A stretch of DNA of 64,000 nucleotides from Synanceia verrucosa (taxonomy: Eukaryota; Chordata; Actinopteri; Perciformes; Synanceiidae), in contig CM056566.1 of NCBI GenBank assembly GCA_029721515.1, forward strand, positions 20,986,269 to 21,050,268, read 5' to 3'. A program made the translations under genes and the position numbers. The first letter of the stretch is position 1. Every line of letters starts with the position of its first letter. Below, one piece after another: positions 14,406 to 25,500 of this stretch. The notes beneath the pieces were generated by a model. It had not been told where the DNA came from. It did not search any database and worked only from the letters and a program-made list of their open reading frames with translations.

Positions 14406-16164
14406 AGCCATGTATTACTGACATTATGGGGACATAAATCTGTTCACACACTCACATTGTGGGGATTCGTCTTCCTTCTGTGAACAGTGTGAACTGTTAG
14501 AGTTTAGGGTGAAGACCTGGAGAGGGTTTCATGTTAGTGTTAGGTTAGATTTTGGTTAGGGTTAGGATTATGCAAGTACTGCTTATGGTTAAGGTCAAGG
14601 GTAAATGTCTAGGAAATGAATGTAAGCCAATGTAAACTCCCCATAGCCGGAGTAATAGTATGCAGTCTGAGGCGGGCAAACAATATTCTAAACTTAAAAA
14701 CAAAAATACAGAAGAAGTGTTTCTGTTCGCTCCTGCAGTATTCTTTTCTCCTCAAGGGAGAAAAGTTTGTCTCAGACTAGTTTCTGGAAATGTCAGCACG
14801 TGTGCCCACTTTTCTCTCATTTATTTATGGATAGGTAATACCAACACAAAAACACTGGAAAATATAATTCAGGAATAACAAGACATCCCTGCCATATTTT
14901 GAACAGTGCACCAGCACTTTGAACTTTCTCATGAAAAAAAGTAGCAGTAAAATAAAATAACATCTGTCTGACGCCTCCTCACAAAATGCTGTTTTTTCTT
15001 CAGAAAAGAAATGTGATAACTTCTCAGGGACTATCCCTCTGTTGTGTGTATTTCTGCCTCTTCATAAATATACAGTTATACAGATGGTACAACCACCTCT
15101 CTACTGACTAGTCGATTAATTGATTAGTCATCAACAATAAAATTAATCAAAGACTATTTTGACTATAAACCAAGAAAAATAAAGAAAAAATCATCTTTAA
15201 CTGTGAATATTTTCTAGCTCTCTTTTCTCCTCTGTGACAGTAAACTGAATATCTTTGAGTTGTGGACAAAAGAAGACATTTGAGGACATCGTCTCCATTT
15301 TAAAGGCCAACAACTGATCAGTTAAAAATGACAATGAAAATCATTGTTTGTTAAAAGTTAAATATGGCTTAAAGTTTAATCAGTGGAAACAGATTAAAAC
15401 AGGGAAATCATTTTGAATTTTGAACGATACCCAGCTCCAGGTATTTGTTCACATGTGAGGATTTTGCAGCACTTAGTACAACATAAAATAGAAAATGAAC
15501 AAACAGTGAAACACAAGGAAAAGAAATGACAAAATAAGAGAAAACTGAAGCTCTGTGTGCAACATGAAAACATAGTGGACAGAGTGCAAATGATGCATGA
15601 ATTAATATAGTTATTGTATGAGTATCTTATACACAGGTAGGAGTGGCATTAACAGTATGGTGTGTGGTTCATATTCTACATATTCTCTTTTCTCCTCAGG
15701 TGGACTGGGAGAGTAACGGCGGCCTGGTGAAGAAGCTGCCGTCGATCCGTGAGGACGAGGAGGGCGATGAAGAGCAGAGCTCGGTGTCCCGGGCCCCTCG
15801 CTCTCCGCTGCGTCTCAGCCGGGGCCTCAACTCGCCGCTGCGCTCGCCTCTCCTGCCGCCCCGGCCCTTCAGGGCGCCGTCGGAGCACTCCCGCCCCACC
15901 AGCCTGCAGATACCTGTGGTCAGCTTCAGCAGCGTGCCGCCTGACCTCAGCCCCAGGTACGACGCTCGCTCAAGACAAGTAGCAGTGATGCTGCAGCATG
16001 TCTGGCTGCCATGGTAACCAAGGAGGATACTGGTGCACGGCGTTTCTGCACTGTAGCACATGATGTGTGTCCATGTGTGCAGAGATTAATGACTGTCAAC
16101 TGTGCAGGGGTGTGTGGACAAAACCTGCTGACAGGGAGGTTTTTACTCTGTGTGAATGCTGCCA

Positions 16165-16197
<33 letters not shown>

Positions 16198-18412
16198 CAT
16201 CGGTAGTATAATTAGTGCTCTGTCAGCTGATTAACATTCCCCTCCTGTCTCGTACTTTTTTTTTGCTGCATAGGTTCGTGGACGGCATTGAAACGGAGAG
16301 CAACTGCACGTCATCGCAGAAGTTTGAGTTCAGTCCCAGCATATCACCCACCACAGCGCTGCCTTCCCCGTATCAAGGTAACACACAGAGTGGCATCAGG
16401 CCTCCATCGCAGAGGGATGGTCGTGTTTCTGGGAGATTAACGCTGTTGTTTGTTTGTTTGTGTGTGTGCAGGGATGCGGCAGCACACAGAGATCAAGCAG
16501 AGTGTGTCTAAACTGGCCGAGGAGGTGAGTGCTACGAGACGATGATGATGATGCGTTACATCTGTACCTGTAGGAAAAGCACAGGTGTGAATAATAAAAT
16601 GGCTAGATTCCATTTAGCAGCATTACAGGGTCCCAGTATAATGTGTGTCTGCTCATTTGTCACGACTTACTGGGACATTTGAATAGATCAGAGCCATTAA
16701 TGTTATGATGAGACCTGTCTGCTGAGAGAAAATACCATTTAGTTGAAATTTACACCACTAGTCCCAAACCTATAACTCAGTATTCCATTCATTTCTGTGA
16801 AGAAATAAATATTATTTTTAAAGCTTGGGTTATTATTTAAGATATAAAAAAGATCAGGGCACGATGAAGTCCTGAACACATACATAAAAAAACTCAGAAA
16901 TTGTCAAAAAAAAAAGAAGCCTATAATATGAGAATATATACATGATACAGAAAATGACATTAAATGTTTAAAAAACATCCTCTCTCCAATTTTAACAAGA
17001 AATAATTTGCTCCAAAAACACCCAAAGTCACTTGCGCTCACTGTCTGCGTTAATCGTATTGAATATAACACGAAATATCCATAAAATATGTGACTTTGTC
17101 AGGTTTAATCAGTTTATTCAATGGCTGAAAAAGGACTCCTTTCAGGAAAAAGGTTGAACAGCCGACAGTGAGGAAATGGACTATTTTTTTGTATATAGCA
17201 CCACCATGTGGTCATTTATCATACTAAATATAATTTCATTCACGTACATTTGTCTGGTAATGCTTGCGTCTCTGTGCTCACTGGGAGTGATTTTAGTGGA
17301 AGTTGCAAAATGGGTTTTAATATATATATATATATATAATGTGACATAAGTTTTTTTTATGCATGCAGAGTGTGTATCAGATTATGTTCCACACATGTAA
17401 GGACGAACTTTGTCAGATTTTGTTGCAGCTTGTTGGGTTGAACTTCCTGTGCTTTTCTGTCTCCAAACAGATGAACAGTCTCTCTAAACAAGTGTCCAAG
17501 CTCAGCCAGGAGCTGCAGGAAATGACGCGCCTGCTCAAGCCCCTGCTGCAGACGGCGCCGCAGCCCATCCTGATGACCATGATCCCAAATCTAACCCCGC
17601 CTCCCAGCAGCGCCAGCCAGCTGTCGACGAGCGCCTGCCTCGTGCTGCCGCCCTCCGCCACGCCGTGTCCCCTCCAGAGATCGGACGCTCACTCCCTGTT
17701 GGACAGCGGAGACATGGAGTGTGCCGATTTGCCAGGATGCCTTCTCCCGACTCCCCATGCACCAAAAAGGCCTAATTCATCTTCTCCAGCATCGACACAG
17801 AACCCGTCCAAACCCCTGGGGGTCAACCTGACCCGCTCCATCCTCCCCTCCCCTGAGGAAGTGCTTCCTGAGGGTTCCCCCATCCTGCGAAGACCCCACG
17901 TTTCCTCCGGTAACGGGATCTCTTCACCAGCACTGCAGGACCAGCCTCCCCTCACCTCTCACACTCCTTCACCCTCTCTGTCCTTCTCCATGTCTCTCTG
18001 CTCCTCGCCGTCCCTTTCCCCCTGCCAAGGTCCACACCCGTCCCAACCGGGCCTGCTGCCTCCACCTCCCTCCCAGGACACACCTCCTCCCCCGTCCTCC
18101 CACTGCTCAGCTCCCCCGTCCCTCACCTCCTCCCCTGGAGACCACCGGCTGAGGCCCTCCCCTTCCATCCCTCTCATGTCCCCTGCCGCCTCCCTCCATC
18201 CCTCCACCGTCTCCCTGCCCTTGTCTCTGGACTCTGTTAGCCCGAGGAGACGACAGAGAGACACCCAGACTCCACCTTGGTGCAACTCACAGCTGCTCCG
18301 AGTCGACGGCCGATCCGCCGCTCCCCTCCAGGAGATGGAGATGCGGGAGTGGAGGCGGCAGGTGGAGGATGGGAAGTCCTCTGCAGAGCACATCGGCTTC
18401 ATTGACGAATAA
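609..18412 (+). CDS. Elk-type voltage-gated K+ channel (KCNH3/4/8 group), C-terminal part, 5' partial
   Basis: Seven exons are visible: 609-808, 2016-2265, 9392-9606, 15700-15956, 16274-16377, 16472-16524 and 17471-18412 (TAA). The first opens in phase 1 at the end of S6 (ALMHAVVFGNVTAIIQRMY), so the PAS domain, voltage sensor and pore lie upstream of the window. The C-linker follows, then the cyclic-nucleotide-binding homology domain, ending in DLTYNLREGH. The YNL there is the self-ligand tripeptide known from Elk channels. Next come an acidic stretch (LPSIREDEEGDEE), the Elk signature VPPDLSPR-FVDGIE, a coiled coil (SKLAEEMNSLSKQVSKLSQE), and a long Pro/Ser-rich tail in one exon. The CNBHD and acidic segment recall KCNH8, while VPPDLSPR recalls KCNH3, so I leave the paralogue open. 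The product should be a plasma-membrane K+ channel subunit setting neuronal excitability. The family is certain; the paralogue is not. Confidence 0.9.
809..2015 (+). other. Elk channel intron between C-linker exons
   Basis: GT-AG intron of about 1.2 kb (donor GTGAGG, acceptor TTCGCAG). Its only recognisable content is the TTAA-bounded miniature element at 1568-1943. Confidence 0.75.
1568..1943 (+). mobile_element. TTAA-bounded miniature element, copy A
   Basis: Perfect 18-bp inverted termini: TTAACTCTTTGAGTGCCA (1568-1585) and TGGCACTCAAAGAGTTAA (1926-1943). TTAA target duplications with a CTCTTTGAGTG end are piggyBac-like. At 376 bp this copy lacks an internal block, present in other copies, that begins CTCACACAGCCTGTGAG. 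It encodes no transposase. Confidence 0.85.
2578..2612 (+). repeat. (ATT)n microsatellite
   Basis: About 11 uninterrupted ATT units in an Elk channel intron. Confidence 0.9.
2967..3216. mobile_element. hAT-type miniature element with 8-bp target duplication
   Basis: A 250-bp element with inverted ends TAGGGGTGTGAC and GTCACACCCTGA. It is flanked by ACGTTAAC (2959-2966) and ACGCTAAC (3217-3224), a 7-of-8 match. The ends match a repeat common in teleost genomes. Confidence 0.8.
4163..4345 (+). repeat. dispersed AT-rich fish repeat, copy 1
   Basis: TTAATCTGATGATTATTTTC, then GGTGAAAAATGTCAATCAGT and AAAGCCTGAGAT, match a repeat abundant in teleosts. Related copies are near 15100-15330 (inverse) and 60795-60960. 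Confidence 0.55.
5300..5341. repeat. perfect 18-bp inverted repeat, 6-bp loop
   Basis: TTGGATTAATGCCATATA (5300-5317) and its exact complement TATATGGCATTAATCCAA (5324-5341) enclose TATATG. Confidence 0.85.
5664..5986 (+). mobile_element. TTAA-bounded miniature element, copy B
   Basis: Starts TTAACTCTTTGAGTGCCA and ends ACACTCAGTGAGTTAA. A larger internal deletion than copy A joins GCAGGTCATCGA to CTCTACCTCTG. Confidence 0.85.
7410..7866. mobile_element. hAT-type miniature element, older copy
   Basis: Begins CAGGGGTGTGTC and shares CCTCCGACCTGAGGGGCAG and GTCAACCTTTTGAAG with the element at 11953-12418. Flanks CACTACAG and CACTGCAG look like an 8-bp target duplication. The right end is eroded. 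Confidence 0.65.
8502..8542 (+). repeat. (CT)n microsatellite
   Basis: About 20 CT units in an Elk channel intron. Confidence 0.95.
8912..8992 (-). mobile_element. 81-bp mini-derivative of the TTAA element
   Basis: TTAACATTGAGTG at the left, TGGCACTCAAAGAGTTAA at the right, with only about 50 bp between. The inner sequence (GATCAGCGACCTGCTGCCG) matches one end of the longer copies. Confidence 0.7.
9764..10216 (-). mobile_element. TTAA-bounded miniature element, copy C
   Basis: Near full length (453 bp) in minus orientation. The left end is slightly decayed (ATAACTCACTGAGTGTCA); the right end is intact TTAA. It keeps the CACAGGCTGTGTGAGAG block. Confidence 0.85.
10275..10957 (-). mobile_element. 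decayed Tc1/mariner transposon
   Basis: On the minus strand, shifting frames preserve transposase fragments: MDPSCLVSTVQAA, DHVHPFMTTV, and QDNAPCHKAQ, which carries the second catalytic Asp. An internal deletion has removed the N-terminal part. The outer ends (CTTCATTAGGAACACC and CAATAAAGTGGCC) match a well-known fish family. It cannot encode a working enzyme. Confidence 0.8.
11459..11552 (+). promoter_or_regulatory. promoter-like module 1 (MEF2 site plus TATA)
   Basis: CTAAAAATAG (11459-11468) is an exact MEF2 consensus. GCTAAGATT (11522-11530) is followed 22 bp on by TATAAATAG (11544-11552). It lies deep in an Elk channel intron. Function is inferred from motifs only. Confidence 0.3.
11953..12418. 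mobile_element. hAT-type miniature element with 8-bp target duplication
   Basis: A 466-bp element beginning CAGGGGTGTGTC and ending GACACGCCCCTG. Flanks are CTGATTGA (11945-11952) and CTGATTGG (12419-12426). No transposase inside, so it would need one in trans. Confidence 0.8.
12823..12852 (+). promoter_or_regulatory. promoter-like module 2
   Basis: GCTAAGATT (12823-12831) followed by TATAAATAC (12845-12853), with the same 22-bp offset as module 1. Confidence 0.3.
13684..13860 (-). repeat. GATAA-tailed LINE/SINE-like 3' end
   Basis: A GATAA/GATGA tandem (13684-13750) abuts TGATCCTTTATTTGTTCCAC and GGGGAAATTTGCATCATTAC. This arrangement is typical of the 3' ends of fish retroposons whose tail is a short tandem repeat. 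Confidence 0.55.
14362..14665 (+). repeat. (GT)n block with linked fish repeat
   Basis: (GT)n at 14362-14402 is followed by CATGTATTACTGACATTATG, ATTGTGGGGA and TTAGGGTTAGG-like stretches. This compound repeat is widespread in fish. The TTAGGG-like part is not a telomere. Confidence 0.6.
15100..15330 (-). repeat. dispersed AT-rich fish repeat, copy 2 (inverse)
   Basis: GTCGATTAATTGATTAGTC and GACTATTTTGACTATAAACC read as the inverse of the same family. The block CTGTGACAGTAAACTGAATA is typical. Confidence 0.55.
16164..16193 (+). repeat. (CA)n microsatellite
   Basis: About 14 CA units, roughly 80 bp before the acceptor of the FVDGIE exon. Confidence 0.9.
16525..17470 (+). other. Elk channel last intron
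   Basis: A 0.95-kb GT-AG intron ahead of the last coding exon. It is AT-rich, with a TA run at 17319-17338. Nothing else is recognised. Confidence 0.65.
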
Positions 18413-19986
18413 GAGTTCTGGACGTGACAAAAAGAGTAGCAGGGAATGACGGAGGGGAAGCCAAACTGGTCTGCCAGACGGGAGGCCGAGACGAAAAGCC
18501 AGCTGTGAGCAGATCAGTACGACACTCCACTGATCGAGCGCACAACTACAACAGCACAAATTGTCTTAGAGTATCTTTGGTACTTTGGTAGCATCAGTCG
18601 ACCCCCTGCAGTTCCGTTCATCTCTGGAGCCTGATTATGGATGTCTCCTTGTCTTCAAAGGGCAGGCACAAACACACATATCTCAGTCTTTACCCAAGCC
18701 AGATAGTCCTGGGAATGTAAACTCTTCATCCAGTCAGGCCACCTCACCTTAGAGAGCCAGTAAAAAGCTTCATCAATGGGATTCTTTTAGAAAATTTAAA
18801 AGCTGCCTCTGGTGGAGGGAAACACTCAGCTGACCTCCAGCCATCTCTTTAGAGTCATAAACATGCCCATCTTTCATTCAAAGGAACAGGAATTGGTTTT
18901 ACAGGGAAACTTTGCTGATTCAGCCCTACTTTCCCATGTTTTGGTGTCAAACTGACTAATGGAGACAAAAATGTGAAAGTGGTCCAGAACTGGAGGATAA
19001 GCAGTGATCAAGTCAAGTGCTTGTTTTAGCCACTGACAGGTGGTCTGAGAAGTGTCTGACAGGGAAAGAAATAGAAATCAAACGGTTTTCTGGCCTTTCT
19101 GCTCTGATCTGCTCTGTTTGTTTTCGTGTCCACGTCCCGCTCAAGAAGACGTCTGAATATCCGTTCACTCGAGCTCAAACACAGACAGCCACTGAATTTA
19201 AAGACCCCGTTCACATCGAAATATTCAGCTGTGAAAAGCTTTTAAATAACTCTGGTATCTTCACTTCTCCTTGAGCGGGACTCTTTCCATGTCAGACACT
19301 TAAAATAACAATTATAATTAGAAAACAAGCACCTTTAGTGGATGAGTGAATGATGGCAGCCTGACACAAAAGGATCACATTATAGAAAGTGATTATTATT
19401 ATTATCAGAAATCATCAGTTAGACACAAAAACTTGGTCCAGGTTGAAAACTACAAAGTTACCCTTTAACGTTTGATATAAACCTCCATGTTTTCTTCCCC
19501 TGTAAAAGCAGTTAGCAGTCAGCAGATGAGCATGTAGAGGAGCAGACCTCTTATTTGAGTGTCTGAATGAGGGGTTGGGTTGTGTGCCAAAGACATAAAA
19601 GCAAAATTTCTGGGATAAAATATCATTAACAGGACCCGTATATGACCTGTTCATCACCACCGTGACTGTTTACAACCAGCCGATCGGATTGTACAGCAAA
19701 GTCCGTCATCACTCCTGAGCTTTAGCCATCCAGCCATTCGTGCCTTCTCCATAAAAAGACAAGACGTCCTCTCACCTGCTAACCACAGGCAGCGTTTGGA
19801 TCAAAACTTTACATAGAAAGCCATCAGCGTCACCTACAGAGAAACACTTGCACCTTTTACCTGAAATGTAATTTATTTAGGCTGTGATTTATTTATTTTT
19901 GTTGACGAAAGCAATGAGGAGCATGTCTGGAGGCTGGGGAGGAAGGTTTACCGTCGAACTGCATATCACCTTCCTGATTCTTATGT

Positions 19987-19988
<2 letters not shown>

Positions 19989-20030
<42 letters not shown>
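19989..20030 (+). repeat. (CA)n microsatellite
   Basis: About 21 CA units in the presumed channel 3' UTR. Confidence 0.95.
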
Positions 20031-20032
<2 letters not shown>

Positions 20033-20454
20033 GCATACCTTGTCACCTTTGACCCCTTCGTATGCTGGCAGGACAACAGCCTAACCCGAAAAACTACAAC
20101 ACCCAGGCTGCATCGCTGTGGAGGTCTCAGGACTTCTCTACATAGTGTTTTTTTTTTTTTTTTTTTTTCCAGGTGCTTTGTGCACCAACTTGTAACATAA
20201 ACGGTCAGATTTCTGGTTTCTATTTTCTGGACTCTTTACACACTGAAATGCAAAGATTAACCGAGCTGAACTTTGGGGTGGTGGAGGGGTTTTCTGGGGT
20301 TTTAAATGCATGTCACAGCTTTTTTTTTGCATGAGGAATGTGCCTGCGTTTGAGCTGTCGAGGGATGACGGGAGTCGATGAGCCGGCCGCCCTGCTGGAG
20401 GCTGTTGGATATTTTATTAAAGACTGCTGTTACAAGGATCACATACTGTACAAC

Positions 20455-20460
20455 AATAAA
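20455..20460 (+). terminator. polyadenylation signal AATAAA (Elk channel)
   Basis: Canonical AATAAA followed by the GT-rich downstream element GTGTTGTTTTGT. It is the best candidate end for the channel transcript. Confidence 0.5.
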
Positions 20461-20480
20461 GAAGTGTTGTTTTGTATGAT

Positions 20481-22594
20481 CTCACTCCTGTGCTGCTGTG
20501 AGGGAATCTTTAGCTCTTCAGTTTGTGTTTTGTATATAACGCTGAGCGTCTTTTCTCTGAAAACTAGGAAACTCAGAGGGCCTTTAATAATAATTCCTGC
20601 TGCTGATTTTCAGAGTCGCTGAAGCAGTGAAGCAGAAACATCAGCTTTGTGTTCACAGCCCACCAACCTCAATAATAAGTGATGCTTCGTTTAATTTTAC
20701 TAGCTAGCATCTCCTGTGGCTTTTCTCACCTCCTTAACTCACAGGAACGCTGTCTCAGTGGTACAGGTGTAAATGCAATGTAAGACCCATCTCCCAGTTT
20801 AAAGTGTTATTTTATTTATTTCCTCCACAACCATCTGGCGACCCCCAGAAAATATCTTGAGGCCCCACTGGGGATCCTGACCCCAGGTTAAGAACCGCTA
20901 CATTAATAAGTCTTCAAACCATCTGGATGAATAAAAATATTCTGTCTGCTGCAGGGAAAAAAACTGACATTTTTTTGTAAAATGCTAGAAAAATAATCAA
21001 TGCAATTTGTCTTAAAATAGAAATAAGTCAAATTAATAATGTGGTTTTAAAATGTTGGTTCAAAAATAGTATTTTCAGGTCAAAATGTTTTGTTTTTTTT
21101 GTCCTGCAGCAAACACCGTATTTTTCTCCAGATTGTTAGGGGGGAAAAAAAACGTTGGAAACGTCCTCGGCAGCACAGCGGTGAGTGCTGTGGTTTTTAC
21201 AGAGAAACTGATCATTTCCTCTGTGATTCCAACTCAGCTGCTAAAACACAACAGATTGGACCACCATTATCTCCCATACTGACAGGGAGGTTCACTGAGT
21301 TTGTGTTTGTGCTTTTTTTTTTTTTAGACGATGTGCATGAGCGGCAGAGCGAGTCCTTGTCGCTGGTTTTGATCTGACTGCAGAGGTTAAAGCTCAGGAC
21401 TAAAGACACGAAGCGCCGCCGCAGACCTTTGATTTGAGAAGAAATAAGACGCGACACAGAAAGAAGAAGTCCTTCTTCAGGTCTGCATATATTTTCAATG
21501 GTAACATTCAATCTATCAGAGCTTCAGTGAGGTTTGAAATGTCGGAGGAACAACACTCTGAATATATCCTGTATGATCGAGGGAAGAAATGAAGCACTTG
21601 ATGCTGCTGCTGTGGTGCTTCCACCCTCCAGGGGTAGACCTCAAATAGTTCATCCCTTAAATCTACTCTGAACCATTAATTTATCACTTTTACAAAACAC
21701 ACAGAGAATGGCATTAAGTCAATGGAGATATGCATCCTCTGGTTTAAGCCTGTTCCTTAATAACAACGGGCGGGTCAGAGTAAGCACTCTGGAACTACAT
21801 TTCCCATTGGGATCATAAGGATTTTAGACAGAAGTGACAGGCGACAAGTGCACGCAGAAAAGAAAAGATCAGGGGAATTAGAGTTCCTTAACTTATTCAC
21901 CTCTGAGACCATGTTCAATGTGTGATCAGACTGCAGTGGATTCACCCTCCTGTGCCAAGAACCATGGTTCAGAGAGGATGAATGAAATCAAAACGGGAAA
22001 ATAAAATTCCAAAAATATATATATTTATGTTTATATTTATATATATTTATATATTTACGAGGTATGTATCCACAAAAAAAGAAAAACACCCAAAATTTCA
22101 AAATAGGCAATCTTTGTGGGTTTTTTCCCCCCCAAACGTGTCCTTGCTCGCAACGTCTTGAGGAAACATCATTAATCATAACATTAATTAAAATTAAAAA
22201 TCAAACTGGGAAGCTTTGCGGTCCGGCAGCGCTGCTCTTGTGTCAGACCTCGAATCTCCTTTATGTGGAGTCCAAAAGCACCGAGGCGGCGCTGGTGTCA
22301 GGCTGCTGCATGTCGAGAGGAAAAAAAAAAAAATCACCAAGTCCCACTTCATTGTTCAAAACAAAACATGAGGACCCCTCCCTCCTAACCGTTGATTTCC
22401 CAACAAACAGAGTCTCCAGGAGGAGAGAGCGGCACTGTTGAGGTTAGGTGTTGGGTGGGAGGGAGCCTCAGGTCCAAAACAAGGTGTCTTTGTGCAACAA
22501 AACAAGCCTGGAGGTTAAACAAGACAGGAAACAAAAGAACCAGCGGCGGGTGTCCTCATGACGACCGTCAGCAGAAGATCTCTCCCTTCTGTGG
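20481..22594. other. convergent intergenic region and armc8 3' UTR
   Basis: Lies between the convergent Elk channel and armc8 genes. The right part should be the armc8 3' UTR (minus strand), but I could not fix a polyadenylation site. A repeat fragment near 20830-20905 is the only recognisable element. Open frames here are short and unlike known families. Confidence 0.5.
20830..20905. repeat. fragment of a dispersed fish repeat
   Basis: CCCCACTGGGGATCCTGACC and AGGTTAAGAACCGCT resemble the end of a common hAT-derived repeat (GGTTGAGAACC type). Confidence 0.45.
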
Positions 22595-25500
22595 TCACGC
22601 CAGGTACTGCTGCATCGCCGTCTTCGCCCTGAGACACAGAGACAGTCAGTCCACCCTGCTCTGCTGTTCAACCCCTAATTTCCTCCAGATGTAGAACAAC
22701 GTCTGCGTTTTGTCGGACCCGATACGTTTCCAATCAATCAATGTGTCAATTTCCACTGAAAGCAGAACGCCGCCGACGTGAAACAAATCAACAGAGCTTC
22801 TGTCAGAGCACGGTGCATGAATTCAGCACAGAGCAGAGGCCATGGGACAGGAAGTCATGTACAAATACATAATAAAATATCCGGTTTATTTTCAAAATAA
22901 AATAATCCGTGTTAGTGGTGGATCCTATAATCAGTGGACACAGGGTGGTTCTCTTTCACTGATGCTCCGCTATAACCTGCTATATGTGAATTTGCAAGAT
23001 CTTGTTAGTCAGCGAGATCTCGTTCTCAACGGAGCCGCAGCAGGCGGATCTGGTGGGTAATGACGGAAATTAGGGGTAACTCTTGAGTGCCATTTATGTA
23101 TTTTAAAGTCTTCTTTAGCAGCGGGTCACCAATCTCACTCTCACACAGCCTGTGAGTAATGTTGGGGCTTCTGGGAGATGTGGTCAGAGCATAAAGAGAC
23201 GGTATACACCACAGAGATCAAAACAGGAAGTGGAGACGAGCGCGAAAAAGTGGTGATTTTGGTGAAAGTGTCCTCTACTCTACCTCTGATAAAACAAGAA
23301 TGGAACAAGGTAAAAACAAACATTTTTTTCATGATGAAATAGAGAGTCTCTTCTTTCATTTGAGCTATTCACTGTTTTCAGAGACATAGTACTAAATATT
23401 CTGAGGGTCTAGAAATATGACTGAAAATGGACAAAAACACTGGAACAAGACACTTTGTGTTTTATAAAACGACTGAAACTCAGTGAGTTAATGAGCATCA
23501 TTAACATCTGGACAGAAATATATTTTATTGTATAAAACTATGCTTGTAATGATAATCCAGTTGCGGTTAAGGAAAGTTACGCAGTATAATAACAAAGGGT
23601 CGAGCAGGTCAAACTATCGCTGAACTTCACCTCCAGGATGCTGCTGTTTGTGTCCTGTGTAAAACAGTAATACTTCTTCAAACCATGATGCATTTTTACA
23701 ACACCTACCACTGCGAGCGTAATCTGAAAAAATATGTTTCCGTCAAAACGTGATTGAGAAAGCAGGTTTTTTTGTCAGTTGTTAGATGTTGTGGCCCACC
23801 TGTCACAGAGGTTGGGGTCAGAGGCCTGGGTGAGTTTGTGCAGGATGTCCACGAAGCCCATCTCCCTTAGCTTATCCTGACGCTCCTGAGAACCTGGAAC
23901 ACACGATAAAACCGAGGGATTTATTATAACAACGTCGGACAACATCTAAAATTCCATTTCCAAAAAAAAAAAATATAAGCACAAAAGTCTTTAGCACCAT
24001 AATCTAAACGTTTTGCAGACAACAGACTTCACTTTGTGTCTAAAAGAAGTTGAAATTTGTTGAACTTTGACCTGAGCTGTGCTGACCTTTGTGGGCACAA
24101 TCGCTGTTGACCACTGCTTGAACTGAAAGATGGACGAAAAACCAATTACTTGTGTTTGTGGTATTTCCAGAACTGTACAATGACAAAGGCGACCAGACAG
24201 GAAGGATGTTGTTTGGTGAAATATCAGCATGCAAATGCAGCTACTTCTTATGAAAGACACTTTGTGACTTGGAAATGTAGCGATCTACTGCTAACAACAT
24301 TAGCATCGCAGCTAAGGTGGCTTCAGTGGGAGAGGTAAATCCTGCCTGTGAACGTCCCTCTGCCTCCTCTCTCTGAACCGGCCCACTTTCTCTAACCCTC
24401 CATCCTCTTGGTGGTGTGATTCTTACCGTCCTCCTCGTTCCAGATCAGGTTTGAGATGCAGAAGGTGGCAGCGAGCTGTAGTTTCACATTCGAATGCCCC
24501 TGCAGGAAACGGCAGAAGTGAGGAAAAGCGAAACAAAAGCACAGCTGGTGCAACATGCTGCATAATCTGCTTCCCATGAGAAGAACATGTCAGGAGTGAA
24601 GGGGAAGAGAATCTGTATGCAGGCTGCAACAACACCAAACACTTCTGATCATGAGGGTGAGAGCGAAAGTAGAGGACTTGCAGTACCATGTAGGATTTGA
24701 TTTTCTGGAGCATGTCGTCATTGGTCATGATGAGTTCCTTGGCTGTGTTGCCGTCGGCGATGTTGGCTAGGATGCACAGCGTCTGACGGATAAGAGAAGC
24801 GTTACATCAGGGGACGTTTTGGTCTTTGACATTCAGAAACAAAACAAAAATCTGAATTGCCAAATGAGTCTCTCCAAAGTGCTTCCAGCTCGACAAACGC
24901 GTCCAGACACGCCTGAGAGAAGACTGGTACCTGCAGAATGTTAAAACGACAGGATGCATTCTGTATGAAAAGTGTTTGTATGCATGATGCAGGGGGGGCT
25001 CACCTGCTCTTTGACCTCTATACTGTGCTCTGCTTCCAGGATGAGGGTCACTGCCTGCATGATCTGCTTCCCATGAGAGCTCATGATCTGGTCGATGTGC
25101 TGACAGTAAGAAGACCAGAATCAGTATGCATGATGTATTTACAGGTAGGACTGTTATACTATAACAATTATTTCATTAGGTCATGGAAAAGACATATTGG
25201 GCGAGGGGTGGGAAAAAATATTGATACGGCAATATATCGCGATACTTTTTCTTCTGATTTAATATTGATTTTTAAATTCTTAATATCGATCCCTCCACAA
25301 AAAAAACGTTAATCCATGCATTTACATATGTGCATATATGTGCGTGCATGTGTGTTTCTCACTGGGCGTGTTGACAGCAGGTTGCGCAGCAAACCGAGGG
25401 TTTTCATCAGCACGTTGGTGTCGGGGTCTGACAGGAGGCGGAACAACTGCTCTGTGCCCAAACACCGAACGATCTCCACCTTCACCTTCTGGTCGGCCTG

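Larger units (their letters stand above)
9607..15699 (+). other. large Elk channel intron, repeat-rich with promoter-like modules
   Basis: A 6.1-kb intron between REGHGAD and VDWESNGG. It carries a TTAA element, a Tc1/mariner fossil, a hAT-type element, two TATA-containing modules near 11.5 and 12.8 kb, a GATAA-tailed repeat, a (GT)n block and a dispersed AT-rich repeat. I see no coding exon. Confidence 0.7.
18413..20480 (+). other. probable 3' UTR of the Elk channel gene
   Basis: The 2.1 kb from the TAA stop to an AATAAA at 20455-20460 has no coding exon. It includes a (CA)n tract and a T-run. The 3' end is inferred from the signal and the GT-rich sequence after it. Confidence 0.5.

Noticed and set aside
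14521..14580. TTAGGG-like stretches suggesting an internal telomere
   Set aside because: Units are irregular and belong to a known compound fish repeat next to (GT)n.
24938..25312. 124-codon plus-strand open frame within armc8
   Set aside because: It overlaps armc8 exon 18 in antisense and continues into intron repeats.
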